DNA of 64,000 bases from assembly GCF_001598275.1 (NCBI RefSeq), contig NZ_BCYQ01000011.1, positions 1 to 64,000 of the forward strand, written 5' to 3'. This document shows positions 53,721 through 61,258 of the stretch, piece by piece (position 1 is the first letter of the stretch; each line of letters begins with the position of its first letter). The position numbers were made by a program, and so were the translations under genes. Under the pieces are notes generated by a model, which was given only the letters and a program-made list of their open reading frames with translations, ran no database searches and was not told where the DNA came from. The DNA comes from Moraxella oblonga NBRC 102422. Lineage in GTDB: Bacteria; Pseudomonadota; Gammaproteobacteria; Pseudomonadales; Moraxellaceae.

Positions 53721-54431
53721 TTGATGATTATGAATGCCGACACACCCCAAAGCACAACAAAACCAACATCAGAACACCCAAAAGAGCTACCACCCAACGA
53801 AACCATGACAGGTGTTTTTTCCCGTAGTGCCTTAAACGTTCTGTTGGTGTTTTTAGAATCCGCCATCACGCTTGTGCTTCGCTTTGACCCCAAATTGCGT
53901 GAACTTGCTTATCCGCTTGCCAATCAAGACAAAATCGTCTGCATTCGCACCTATCTGCCCCATACCCAAATATATGCTACTTTTGGCTATCGTGGCGTGC
54001 TACTTGATGACCGCCTACCTCCCAACCGTACAGCAGACATCACCATCAATGCCTATACATTTCAACTATTTAACCTACTCACCAACCACAACCCCAAAAG
54101 TGTCGATGGCTTACAAATCCGTGGCGAGACAGACGATGTGGCACAGCTCAAAGCCTTTTTGGTACAGCTTGGCATAGGCGGAGTGATTGACAACCTGTTG
54201 GGCAAAGTCAAAAAAGACAAACCCACCGCCGAAGAACGTGAAAAAAAAGCCGAACGCACCAAAGCCAAAATTGCCAAGTTAGAGGAACAAGTCGCTACGC
54301 TTGCTAACGAAAACGCACACCTAACCACTGCCCTCGCCGAGACAGCCAGCAAACAAAAATCCACCAAAATGGCGTTGATAGTAATGTCAGTCGTAGCATT
54401 GATTGCGGTGATGAGTCATTTTTTCATCTAA
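53721..54431 (+). CDS. UbiJ/SCP2-like protein with coiled coil and C-terminal anchor
   Basis: 236 residues. The first 150 or so recall the UbiJ SCP2-like lipid-binding domain: LRFDPKLRELAYPLANQDKI near 53-72, GVLLDDRLPPNRTADITINAY, LNLLTN and VDGLQIRGETDDVAQLKAFL near 128-147. A charged coiled coil (about 165-212, EEREKKAERTKAKIAKLEEQ) and one hydrophobic helix (about 216-234) follow, so the protein would be tail-anchored. UbiJ helps the ubiquinone synthesis complex. ubiE and ubiB are not adjacent, so the name is tentative. Confidence 0.5.
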   Translation: MMIMNADTPQSTTKPTSEHPKELPPNETMTGVFSRSALNVLLVFLESAITLVLRFDPKLRELAYPLANQDKIVCIRTYLPHTQIYATFGYRGVLLDDRLPPNRTADITINAYTFQLFNLLTNHNPKSVDGLQIRGETDDVAQLKAFLVQLGIGGVIDNLLGKVKKDKPTAEEREKKAERTKAKIAKLEEQVATLANENAHLTTALAETASKQKSTKMALIVMSVVALIAVMSHFFI

Positions 54432-54437
54432 GATATG

Positions 54438-54830
54438 TCAATCTAATAAAAATGGGGCAACTTCATTTAGCCCCTTTTTTTCATGCATTTTAAAGGGATA
54501 ACGCTTCTTTACTACACACCATTTATCCACTTGATAAAATGCCAAAATATCTAAATCCATCGGTACTTGGGTGTTGTCATTATTTCGTCCACATTGTTTT
54601 TCTATGTTTTTTAATATCTCATTAAATACATCATAATCACAAGGTGTTGATAACGTGATGAGTGCCACCACATTGCGATACACCAAATCCGTTTTACCTG
54701 TAAAGTCTCCACCAGTAACAACTGACGATAATATTACACCACCCAGTTTTTGTAATTCATCAATAGCAATCTGAAAAGCCGTGTCGCTATTAACGTTACT
54801 GCCTAATGCGATGATATAATGAGTGTTCAT
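54438..54830 (-). CDS. folK: HPPK-like folate synthesis protein (short FolK)
   Basis: Predicted 6-hydroxymethyl-7,8-dihydropterin pyrophosphokinase. 130 residues, against about 160 in E. coli. The N terminus IIALGSNVN and the FTGKTDLVYRNVVALI stretch fit, and the metal-binding segment is present as MDLDILAF, but the preceding Arg-rich loop (usually RDGPRTLDLD) is CGRNNDNTQVPMDLD. Loops 2-3 look shortened. Overlaps folB by four bases. Activity is probable but the catalytic loop is unusual. Confidence 0.75.
   Translation of the reverse strand: MNTHYIIALGSNVNSDTAFQIAIDELQKLGGVILSSVVTGGDFTGKTDLVYRNVVALITLSTPCDYDVFNEILKNIEKQCGRNNDNTQVPMDLDILAFYQVDKWCVVKKRYPFKMHEKKGLNEVAPFLLD
54454..54481 (+). terminator. 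Terminator of the UbiJ-like gene inside folK
   Basis: GGGGC (54454-54458) with GCCCC (54470-54474), then T7. It stands within the last codons of the convergent folK gene. Confidence 0.7.
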
Positions 54831-55186
54831 AAGGATTTCTGGCGAACGATTTTCACACCCACACTATCTGCTTGTTTGATGGCGTTGGGTTTGTGAATGG
54901 TGAGTGTGATATTTTGGCAAGGATAATTTGCCAAAAGATAGACACAAATCTCTTCGGCAAGCTTTTCTAATAATTTGGCTTTAATTTCATGACAAAGACG
55001 CTCAATATCCTCACATACTGTTTTATAATTAATGGCGTGTGCCACGTCATCAGTTTGACTTGCCATAGTCATGTCACAGACCATTTCACAATCAACGATT
55101 AATGCTTGTTTAATGGCTCTTTCCCAATCATATACACCGATATGTGTATTGATTTTTAAACCTTTAATAAAAACAACGTCTTTCAT
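54827..55186 (-). CDS. folB: Dihydroneopterin aldolase
   Basis: Makes 6-hydroxymethyl-dihydropterin for folate. 119 residues of the T-fold: VFIKGLKINTHIGVYDWER near 5-23 with the substrate Glu in WER, INYKTVCEDIERLC near 52-65, LLEKLAEEICVYLL near 72-85 (Glu-Lys pair) and ITLTIHKPNAI. It forms a coupled folB-folK pair. Confidence 0.92.
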   Translation of the reverse strand: MKDVVFIKGLKINTHIGVYDWERAIKQALIVDCEMVCDMTMASQTDDVAHAINYKTVCEDIERLCHEIKAKLLEKLAEEICVYLLANYPCQNITLTIHKPNAIKQADSVGVKIVRQKSL

Positions 55187-55217
55187 ATTTATTTTTTATC
55201 TCTCAACAAAACAATCT

Positions 55218-55706
55218 TTAATTCAATACAAACGCCATCATCAAATAACGATTGGGATTTTTATTTTTGCTGTCATTGGGATTTTGAAAAATCAATTTAA
55301 CCCCACTTTTTAAAATCAACTCAATAGAATAACTTGTGGTGCGTTTTTCAAAATCAATGTTTAATTTAACAAATTTTCTCATCACATAATCCAAAGTTAA
55401 TTTTTTGGGATTTTTAAAAATCCACGGTTTGACAATAAACTCATCACCTGCATTGAATTTTTTTCCCAAATAATTGGATTGAAAGTGGTCAGAAAATATT
55501 TGTTCCAACTTGTTATCATAAAAATGAAATTCAATTTTGCCATATTGCCAAATCTCTGACCCCAATATTGATTTGCCGTCATAATAATTGGGGTCAGGAA
55601 AATTATTTAAAATCCATTCCTGTGTTTGTCCAAGTTCAATACAGTCAAATTTACCCTTAACCAAAAATTCAAACATATCAAGGGTGATTTTGTGATTAAA
55701 TTTCAT
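55218..55706 (-). CDS. Unknown small cytosolic protein (immunity-like)
   Basis: 162 residues from ATG 55706. No signal peptide or membrane segment; AT-rich. It has a repeated style, LVKGKFDCIELGQTQEWILN then YYDGKS...IWQYGKIEFHFYDNKLEQIF, that I associate with single-gene immunity-like proteins in Moraxella and Acinetobacter, but I cannot name the family. It lies between folB and a toxin-antitoxin pair. Confidence 0.6.
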   Translation of the reverse strand: MKFNHKITLDMFEFLVKGKFDCIELGQTQEWILNNFPDPNYYDGKSILGSEIWQYGKIEFHFYDNKLEQIFSDHFQSNYLGKKFNAGDEFIVKPWIFKNPKKLTLDYVMRKFVKLNIDFEKRTTSYSIELILKSGVKLIFQNPNDSKNKNPNRYLMMAFVLN

Positions 55707-55727
55707 CAATAAGTACCGATTTATCTG

Positions 55728-56123
55728 TTAATGATCATTAACTAAGAATTTTAATCCTTGATATTGGATAATTTTATCATCATTAGTAATCAAACACAAA
55801 TCATCAGTGATTGATTGAGCGATTAACATTCTATCAAATGGGTCTCTATGAATGATTGGTAAATTTTCTACTATTTTTGTGTATTTATGGTTGATTGGTA
55901 ATTCCAAAAAGCCATTTGCCAATAATTGCCGATACAATTTTGCTGTATCAAATGAAAAATTGTCTTTTTTCAAGTTGGTTTTTATGGCAATTTCCCACAA
56001 ATTAACCGTACTAAAATAAACGGTGTTTTCTGGATTTTCCAATATTTCAGCAACGGTTTTTGATAATTTATTGGGTTCTCTGGCAAGCCAAATGACAATG
56101 TGCGTATCAAGCAAATATTTCAT
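55728..56123 (-). CDS. PIN-domain toxin (VapC-like)
   Basis: 131-residue predicted ribonuclease. The PIN acidic residues are all present: Asp7 in YLLDTHIVIWL, Glu in VNLWEIAIKT near 43, Asp in HRDPFDRMLIAQS near 94, and a final TNDDKI. Members cut tRNA or rRNA. ATG 56123 shares bases with the antitoxin stop (TGATG), so the two are translated together. Confidence 0.88.
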   Translation of the reverse strand: MKYLLDTHIVIWLAREPNKLSKTVAEILENPENTVYFSTVNLWEIAIKTNLKKDNFSFDTAKLYRQLLANGFLELPINHKYTKIVENLPIIHRDPFDRMLIAQSITDDLCLITNDDKIIQYQGLKFLVNDH

Positions 56124-56395
56124 CAATCAAATTTCTCATCAAAACTTTCTTCAAACATTGCCATCACTTCATCATCGCCCCAATGAATGTCATCAGGAAT
56201 TGCCCCCTCACCAAGCATAAAACCCAATTTGCGTTTTTTTGGCATTGGTTTTGACTGGGCAAAACTGGGCAAAAATTGCCCAATTTCCTTGCCTGATTGC
56301 TTGACGGAGATTTTTTCGCCTTTTAATAAGGCGTTTTTGACCGCTTGCCAATCAATAAATTCTTGACTGGTAGAACCCAAATCAATGCTTAACAT
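56123..56395 (-). CDS. Antitoxin of PIN toxin (Phd/VapB-like)
   Basis: 90 residues. The N terminus FIDWQAVKNALLKGEKISVK followed by a short basic and Pro-rich part (KPMPKKRKLGFMLGEG) and an acidic C-terminal tail (WGDDEVMAMFEESFDEKFD) is the usual antitoxin layout: a DNA-binding N terminus and a toxin-wrapping tail. It begins eight bases after the aroA stop, so it may rely on the aroA transcript. Confidence 0.8.
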   Translation of the reverse strand: MLSIDLGSTSQEFIDWQAVKNALLKGEKISVKQSGKEIGQFLPSFAQSKPMPKKRKLGFMLGEGAIPDDIHWGDDEVMAMFEESFDEKFD

Positions 56396-56403
56396 AAGTT
56401 TTC

Positions 56404-57732
56404 CTATTCTAAAACTTCCAAATTTAGCCCCGCTTCTTTTACCAACTTCGCAAAATTCGGAAAACTTGTCGCCACCGTTTCTGTACCATTGATGATAATT
56501 TCATCACAGGCTCTAAGGCTTGCCACCGCAAAACTCATCGCAATTCTATGGTCGTGGTGCGATTCAATCTCCCCACCGCCAAACACCAAATCCTGCTCGC
56601 CCTTACCCATAATCTCAATGCCATCATCAAGCACCGTGCAGTCAATGCCCAAAGTCGTCAGACCGTCCGCCATTACCTGTATGCGGTCGGATTCTTTGAC
56701 CCTAAGCTCTTCTGCCCCACGCAAAATGGTCTTGCCAGTCGCACAAGCAGCTGCCACAAAAATCACAGGAAATTCATCAATCGCCAGCGGTACAAGGTGC
56801 AAAGGAATCTCAATGCCGTGCAATTTGCTTGACTTAACACAAATGTCCGCCACAGGCTCGCCACCGACCATTGTTTGATTTTTAAGCGTTATATCCGCCC
56901 CCATTAGTCGTAAAATGTCAATCACACCTGTACGAGTCGGATTGATCCCCACCTTTGGCAACACCACATCGCCACGCCCTGCAATCGCCCCTGCTACCAT
57001 AAAAAACGCACTGCTTGAAATATCGGCAGGCACTTCAATATCACAAGCGGTTAATTGCCCACCGCCTTTGACACGGATTTCGTTGCCGTGTCCCATAGGC
57101 GTAACCTTGACCTCATAACCAAAGGCTTTGAGCATTCGCTCGGTGTGGTCTCGTGTAATCTCTGGCTCAACCACCACCATCTCACCATCTGCCCATAGAC
57201 CTGCCAAAAGCAGGCAGGATTTAACTTGGGCGGACGCCATCGGCATTTCATAATGGATAGCGTTTAGGGTTTGACCGCCCGTAATCGTCATCGGCGGTGT
57301 GCCACGCTCGCCTGTGGTCGCCACCACCGCCCCCATCGCTCGTAAGGGTTTGGCGACTCGCTCCATTGGGCGTTTTGATAGGCTAGTATCCCCTGTCATC
57401 GTGCTGTCAAAGCTCTGAGCGGACAAAATCCCAGCCAGTAGCCTCATACTCGTGCCAGAGTTACCCATATCTAGGGGCTTTTGGGGGGCTTTTAGTCCGT
57501 GCATTCCCACGCCATAAATCGTTACTTTATCGCCGTCTCGGTCTATCTGTACGCCCATATCACGAAAGGCTTGTAGAGTGGATAATGCGTCCTCGCCTTC
57601 TAAAAAGTTGGTTACACAAGTTACGCCATTTGCCAAACTACCAAACATAATGGTGCGGTGTGAAATGGATTTGTCAGGGGCGACTTTGTGTGTGCCTGTA
57701 AAGGTGTTGCTTGGGGTGATGTGGTATTTCAT
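56404..57732 (-). CDS. aroA: EPSP synthase (3-phosphoshikimate 1-carboxyvinyltransferase)
   Basis: Sixth step of the shikimate pathway and the target of glyphosate. 442 residues. Seen are the N-terminal Lys in GTHKVAPDKSISHRT near 14-28, GNSGTSMRLLAGIL near 92-105 (class II-like, with Gly-Asn-Ser), DTSLSKRPM, ITRDHTERML near 193, LVPLAIDEFPVIFVAAA near 317 with catalytic Asp and Glu, and ESHHDHRIAMSFAVA near 394. A stand-alone gene here, although tyrA and aroA are fused in Pseudomonas and Acinetobacter. Confidence 0.96.
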   Translation of the reverse strand: MKYHITPSNTFTGTHKVAPDKSISHRTIMFGSLANGVTCVTNFLEGEDALSTLQAFRDMGVQIDRDGDKVTIYGVGMHGLKAPQKPLDMGNSGTSMRLLAGILSAQSFDSTMTGDTSLSKRPMERVAKPLRAMGAVVATTGERGTPPMTITGGQTLNAIHYEMPMASAQVKSCLLLAGLWADGEMVVVEPEITRDHTERMLKAFGYEVKVTPMGHGNEIRVKGGGQLTACDIEVPADISSSAFFMVAGAIAGRGDVVLPKVGINPTRTGVIDILRLMGADITLKNQTMVGGEPVADICVKSSKLHGIEIPLHLVPLAIDEFPVIFVAAACATGKTILRGAEELRVKESDRIQVMADGLTTLGIDCTVLDDGIEIMGKGEQDLVFGGGEIESHHDHRIAMSFAVASLRACDEIIINGTETVATSFPNFAKLVKEAGLNLEVLE

Positions 57733-57759
57733 AGGGTTTCCTAATTTGGTTATAAAGAA

Positions 57760-58413
57760 TTATCCACCAATCCAAACTTTATCATTTTCTAGCAAATAAT
57801 AAAATTGCAATTCATCAGTTGGATTTTGGATATAATAAACAGAAAAAGCCTGCTCTTTGATTTGATTAAACCATTTTTCAGCCTCTTTAAATTCTTGACT
57901 TGTCGTATCAGTCAATAAATCTAAATAAGTATTTTCAATATATTGTGTATCAATGCCTTTTTGCCAATTCAATTTTTCAAAATCATCAAAATATCCATCG
58001 CACAACTTTCTTAATTCATTAAGATTTGGCTTATCAATATGCTCAAAAGCATTATCATAAAAATGCAAACAATCATCAATAGCGCAAACCACTTGTGAGC
58101 GTGAAATATGTTTTTCAAACAGCCAAATTTTTAGATAATAAGGCTTGTTTAGGTTATCTAATTGCACTTTCCAAGATTGATAAATTTCAAACAATCCACG
58201 AAGTAATCTTTCTTTAAATTCCCCATAAGGTTCTGGATAAATACTGTTGCCAATATGTAAATTTGAAAATGGTTTGACCCAAAATTTAACATAGTCTCTT
58301 TGGTTTTTTTGCAAATAATCCAAATTCAAATGACGATTGCAGGTTGCCCAGTCATCTATATGGCGTAAAATTCTATTTTTACCACGAACTTTTTTATAGC
58401 GAACAGGTTTCAT
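57760..58413 (-). CDS. Unknown cytosolic protein
   Basis: 217 residues from ATG 58413 (the frame is open 11 codons further up). Rich in Tyr, Phe, Trp, Leu, Asn and Lys, mostly helical, no membrane segment. Distinctive parts are NRHLNLDYLQKNQRDYVKFW near 25-44, KIWLFEKHISRSQVVCAIDD and CDGYFDDFEKLNWQKG. No family recognised. It lies between the MITE-like repeat and aroA. Confidence 0.55.
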   Translation of the reverse strand: MKPVRYKKVRGKNRILRHIDDWATCNRHLNLDYLQKNQRDYVKFWVKPFSNLHIGNSIYPEPYGEFKERLLRGLFEIYQSWKVQLDNLNKPYYLKIWLFEKHISRSQVVCAIDDCLHFYDNAFEHIDKPNLNELRKLCDGYFDDFEKLNWQKGIDTQYIENTYLDLLTDTTSQEFKEAEKWFNQIKEQAFSVYYIQNPTDELQFYYLLENDKVWIGG

Positions 58414-58457
58414 TTTTTGTTTTTTCCATAAGCACAAAAAAACCAAATGATTAATCT

Positions 58458-58586
58458 GTAAGGTGTGTATTACACACCGTTTTAAAAAAATAAAAGTTCT
58501 TTAATTGGATAATTATAATTGTTAAATAAAAAAATTAATAACAATTATAATTATCTCATTAAATGGTGCGTGTTACGCACCTTACC
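58458..58586. mobile_element. MITE-like inverted repeat element
   Basis: About 129 bases with long terminal inverted repeats. The left end starts GTAAGGTGTGTATTACACACC (58458-58478, itself a palindrome); the right end, read inverted, starts GGTAAGGTGCGTAACACGCACC (from 58586, with palindrome 58565-58581). The centre is a perfect 17-bp inverted repeat: GATAATTATAATTGTTA (58508-58524) against TAACAATTATAATTATC (58539-58555), 14-base loop. Left and right differ by an indel of about 20 bases. No open reading frame inside. The whole could fold into one long hairpin. Confidence 0.65.
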
Positions 58587-58765
58587 ACTTGACTTAACTT
58601 TATTAATAATGGTTGCTCTTCTGCCAGTTCATTTTTAGCAAAATCACTAGGAATTCTTACAACAATCTTTGTAATAACAAAATGACAAACATTCAGTATT
58701 TTTTCTGATGACAGATTGTTAATTTTATTTATAAAGTAATTTTCAACTTCTTGATAAGTTTTCAT
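58559..58765 (-). CDS. Unknown small protein whose end lies in the MITE-like repeat
   Basis: 68 residues from the ATG at 58765 (GGAT ribosome site). Hydrophilic start (MKTYQEVENYFINKI), then a Val/Ile-rich stretch. The last nine codons (VVRCVTRTI) and the stop are made by the right arm of the inverted repeat, so the original C terminus may have been replaced. Function unknown. Confidence 0.5.
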   Translation of the reverse strand: MKTYQEVENYFINKINNLSSEKILNVCHFVITKIVVRIPSDFAKNELAEEQPLLIKLSQVVRCVTRTI

Positions 58766-58810
58766 ATTAAATCCAATACACTTTATCAATGGTGAGTTAT
58801 AATTACTCTA

Positions 58811-59116
58811 CTACTCATTGTCATTATCTAATCTTAGAAAAAGACATTTTTGTAAAAATAATTGAATAAGTTTCTCCGCTATCTGACAAGAACACCTATC
58901 CCAAACATAAATATGAATGCAATTTTCATTAAGAAACAGCTCAACATAACCGTCTGAATTTTTATCATAAAAAACATACCAATCATCAGTAATCGTTGGT
59001 GAGTGTAGAATAAATCCCAATTCGTGTAGCAATAGTTTTAATCTCTTTTGCTGAGATTTGGTAAATTCAAAATATTTAATGTTGTCTAAAATAGGAAACA
59101 ACCAGAAATCTTTCAA
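58811..59116 (-). CDS. Unknown small protein
   Basis: 101 residues, AT-rich, mixed alpha/beta: FTKSQQKRLKLLLHELGFIL near 18-37, DDWYVFYDKNSDGYVELFLN near 44-63, then CIHIYVWDRCSCQ with three Cys. No signal or membrane segment. The aromatic, acidic character recalls immunity proteins, but no family is recognised. Confidence 0.55.
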   Translation of the reverse strand: MKDFWLFPILDNIKYFEFTKSQQKRLKLLLHELGFILHSPTITDDWYVFYDKNSDGYVELFLNENCIHIYVWDRCSCQIAEKLIQLFLQKCLFLRLDNDNE

Positions 59117-59160
59117 AATCTATCCTTTTTTTGATGATAATTGTGCCTAATAGCGATTTT

Positions 59161-60081
59161 TTAACCATTCTTTAACTTCTCTTTCTCAACCAATAACCGC
59201 CCAAAATATTCTCTGGCATTTTTGGCAATGGCAAAAGTTTCTAATAACTTATCTGAATTGTCATTTTCAATATCAGATTTTAATTCGTCCAATATTTTTT
59301 GATACTCATCTAACCCTTGTAATACCACCTGTTTATTTGCCAAAAAAATATCGTGCCACATAATCGGACTGCTTGCCGAAATACGGCTAAAATCCCGAAA
59401 TCCACCACCTGCATAGCGAAATATGTTTAAACTCTCTTCATCTTTGGCAAGCTGATAGGTCAGAGCATAGGAGAGTAAATGGGGCAGATGACTGGTTAAT
59501 GCCAAAATCTCATCGTGTTTTTCACAGCTTATAAAATCCACACTCGCCCCCAAGGCTTGCCAAAGGTGAGCGATTTTATTGACCGCTGTTTTATCATTAA
59601 ATTCGTGCGGACAAATAATCAACTTATGCGATTTAAACAATGCCCCATTTCTTGCCATAAAGCCTGACTTTTCTGCCCCTGCAATGGGGTGAGCCAACAC
59701 CAAATTGGGCGGTAATTGTTTAAAACTTGCCAAAGCGTCTTTTAAAATATTACCTTTGGTGCTGGCGGTATCGCTAATAATAATATCCTTTGGCAATAAT
59801 TGGTTTTGAATGGCAAAATCAATATCATCAAATACCGATTTCACTGCAAAGGCAGGCACAGCGATAATAATACACTCGCAATCAGTTAATTGCCCGCTTT
59901 TTAATAAAGTCAATAACTCGGTATCGCCATTTTTAATTAAACCACTCTCTTTTGCCAATTCAATGACTGAACTTTCAAAATCCACCGCAAAAATATGATT
60001 GGCAAGGCGATTGTCAAAAACGCCTTGTGCAATACTTGCCCCAATTAACCCTAAGCCGATGATAAGAATATTGTTAAACAT
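59161..60081 (-). CDS. tyrA: Prephenate dehydrogenase (TyrA)
   Basis: Oxidises prephenate or arogenate toward tyrosine. 306 residues: Rossmann IIGLGLIGASIAQG near 6-19, ISDTASTKG near 102-110, the active-site His in LAHPIAGAEKSG near 128-139, LTSHLPHLLSYAL near 198-210 with a second His, and YAGGGFRDFSRIS. The C terminus is a short helical tail. It lacks the AroA domain that follows it in Pseudomonas and Acinetobacter. Confidence 0.94.
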   Translation of the reverse strand: MFNNILIIGLGLIGASIAQGVFDNRLANHIFAVDFESSVIELAKESGLIKNGDTELLTLLKSGQLTDCECIIIAVPAFAVKSVFDDIDFAIQNQLLPKDIIISDTASTKGNILKDALASFKQLPPNLVLAHPIAGAEKSGFMARNGALFKSHKLIICPHEFNDKTAVNKIAHLWQALGASVDFISCEKHDEILALTSHLPHLLSYALTYQLAKDEESLNIFRYAGGGFRDFSRISASSPIMWHDIFLANKQVVLQGLDEYQKILDELKSDIENDNSDKLLETFAIAKNAREYFGRLLVEKEKLKNG

Positions 60082-60096
60082 AGTTTTTGCGGTTTT

Positions 60097-60291
60097 TTAA
60101 TTTAATTTTGGCGAAATATTGATGGTTACAGTAGAGCCTTCGGGAATGATAATACCATAATCCTCTGGCTTGGCAAATACCGAAACATCAAAATCCACAG
60201 GCACGGCTGGAATATTGGTCTTTGCCATTCCAAAACCTGATTTAAATTCTTTTGTGGTTTGTGTTGCACTGTCATTCGGCAATGTCGCCAT
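60097..60291 (-). CDS. Unknown small protein
   Basis: 64 residues with a strong ribosome site (GGAG, seven bases from the ATG), which supports it as real. Hydrophilic N terminus, then Pro/Val-rich AVPVDFDVSVFAKPEDYGI and IPEGSTVTINI. No membrane segment or known motif. It lies between the YwqG gene (20 bases) and tyrA (15 bases) and is probably co-transcribed. Confidence 0.65.
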   Translation of the reverse strand: MATLPNDSATQTTKEFKSGFGMAKTNIPAVPVDFDVSVFAKPEDYGIIIPEGSTVTINISPKLN

Positions 60292-60311
60292 TTTTTACTC
60301 CAAGTTTAGAA

Positions 60312-61178
60312 TTAACAACAATCCCAATTATAAATGAGTTTGGAAAAATCTTGATTTTTTAAATCATTGGGGTGAATAAAGAAATTCGCCACACCGCTAT
60401 CACCCCACATGATGTCATTTTCGTGGTCATCGGTGTCAATTTGCAACAACAAAATATGCTCTTGCAAAGATTTTTCATACTCTCGTGGGTCAGTTTGAGT
60501 AAAGTAAGGATAACCCAAAATTTGATGTCCGCCACTATTGGCAAGTTCATCATAAACAGACAAAACTTCATCAGGGTCATCCATTTCCAAATCTTCTTCT
60601 AAATAATTCCAAACATCACATTCTTTTAATTCATCAATCTTTTGAGAAAGATGATTGTATTCATAACACCCTGTGGTGCAAGATTGTGAAGTTAATGCAA
60701 AATTCATCGCATATTGATGATTAAAATCAAAGGGCAAGGCATCAATGTCTAATGCTTTTAATTGCTTGGCAATTTTATCCAATTCATCAATATTAATTGG
60801 TAGGCTGTCATCTTGCCAAAAGCGAACTTGATAAGTTTCAGATGGTAAAGGATTATCAAAATCCGCTCCATACAAATAATCATCATCTTGGCTATCAAGA
60901 TAAATTTGTAAAATGCCTTGCATTGGCAATGGGTGTGCTAATTGGCTAATGTCTACCGTTTCGGTAAGTTGTTTAAAATTTAATTGAGCCAATAACACAA
61001 GGGGTGTACCATCCGATTTGGCAGGATAAGTTTCACCAACTGGCAAATAACCCATACCGCCAACTTGGCTTGATTTTGTTGGTAAAAAATCATTGTCTTG
61101 TTTTGATAAATCAATTTTAATACAATTTCGCTTTGAAATTTCTAGTAAGGTTTGCAGAGGTTTTGGTAAATCAGACAT
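60312..61178 (-). CDS. YwqG family (DUF1963) protein
   Basis: 288 residues of the DUF1963/YwqG family: SSQVGGMGYLPVGETYP near 36-52, LVLLAQLNFKQL near 60-71, GILQIYLDSQDDDYLYG near 88-104, GGHQILGYPYFTQTDPRE near 210-227 and a late MWGDSGVANFFIHPNDL near 258-274. These are beta-rich cytosolic proteins of unknown role, often beside polymorphic toxin or immunity genes. Two Cys end the chain (WDCC). Confidence 0.85.
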   Translation of the reverse strand: MSDLPKPLQTLLEISKRNCIKIDLSKQDNDFLPTKSSQVGGMGYLPVGETYPAKSDGTPLVLLAQLNFKQLTETVDISQLAHPLPMQGILQIYLDSQDDDYLYGADFDNPLPSETYQVRFWQDDSLPINIDELDKIAKQLKALDIDALPFDFNHQYAMNFALTSQSCTTGCYEYNHLSQKIDELKECDVWNYLEEDLEMDDPDEVLSVYDELANSGGHQILGYPYFTQTDPREYEKSLQEHILLLQIDTDDHENDIMWGDSGVANFFIHPNDLKNQDFSKLIYNWDCC

Positions 61179-61258
61179 ATCATTTTCCTTAAAAATTGAT
61201 TCATTAAATAAACATTGGCTGTTTTAAATGGGCAATATTAAAACAGCCACACCAATCA

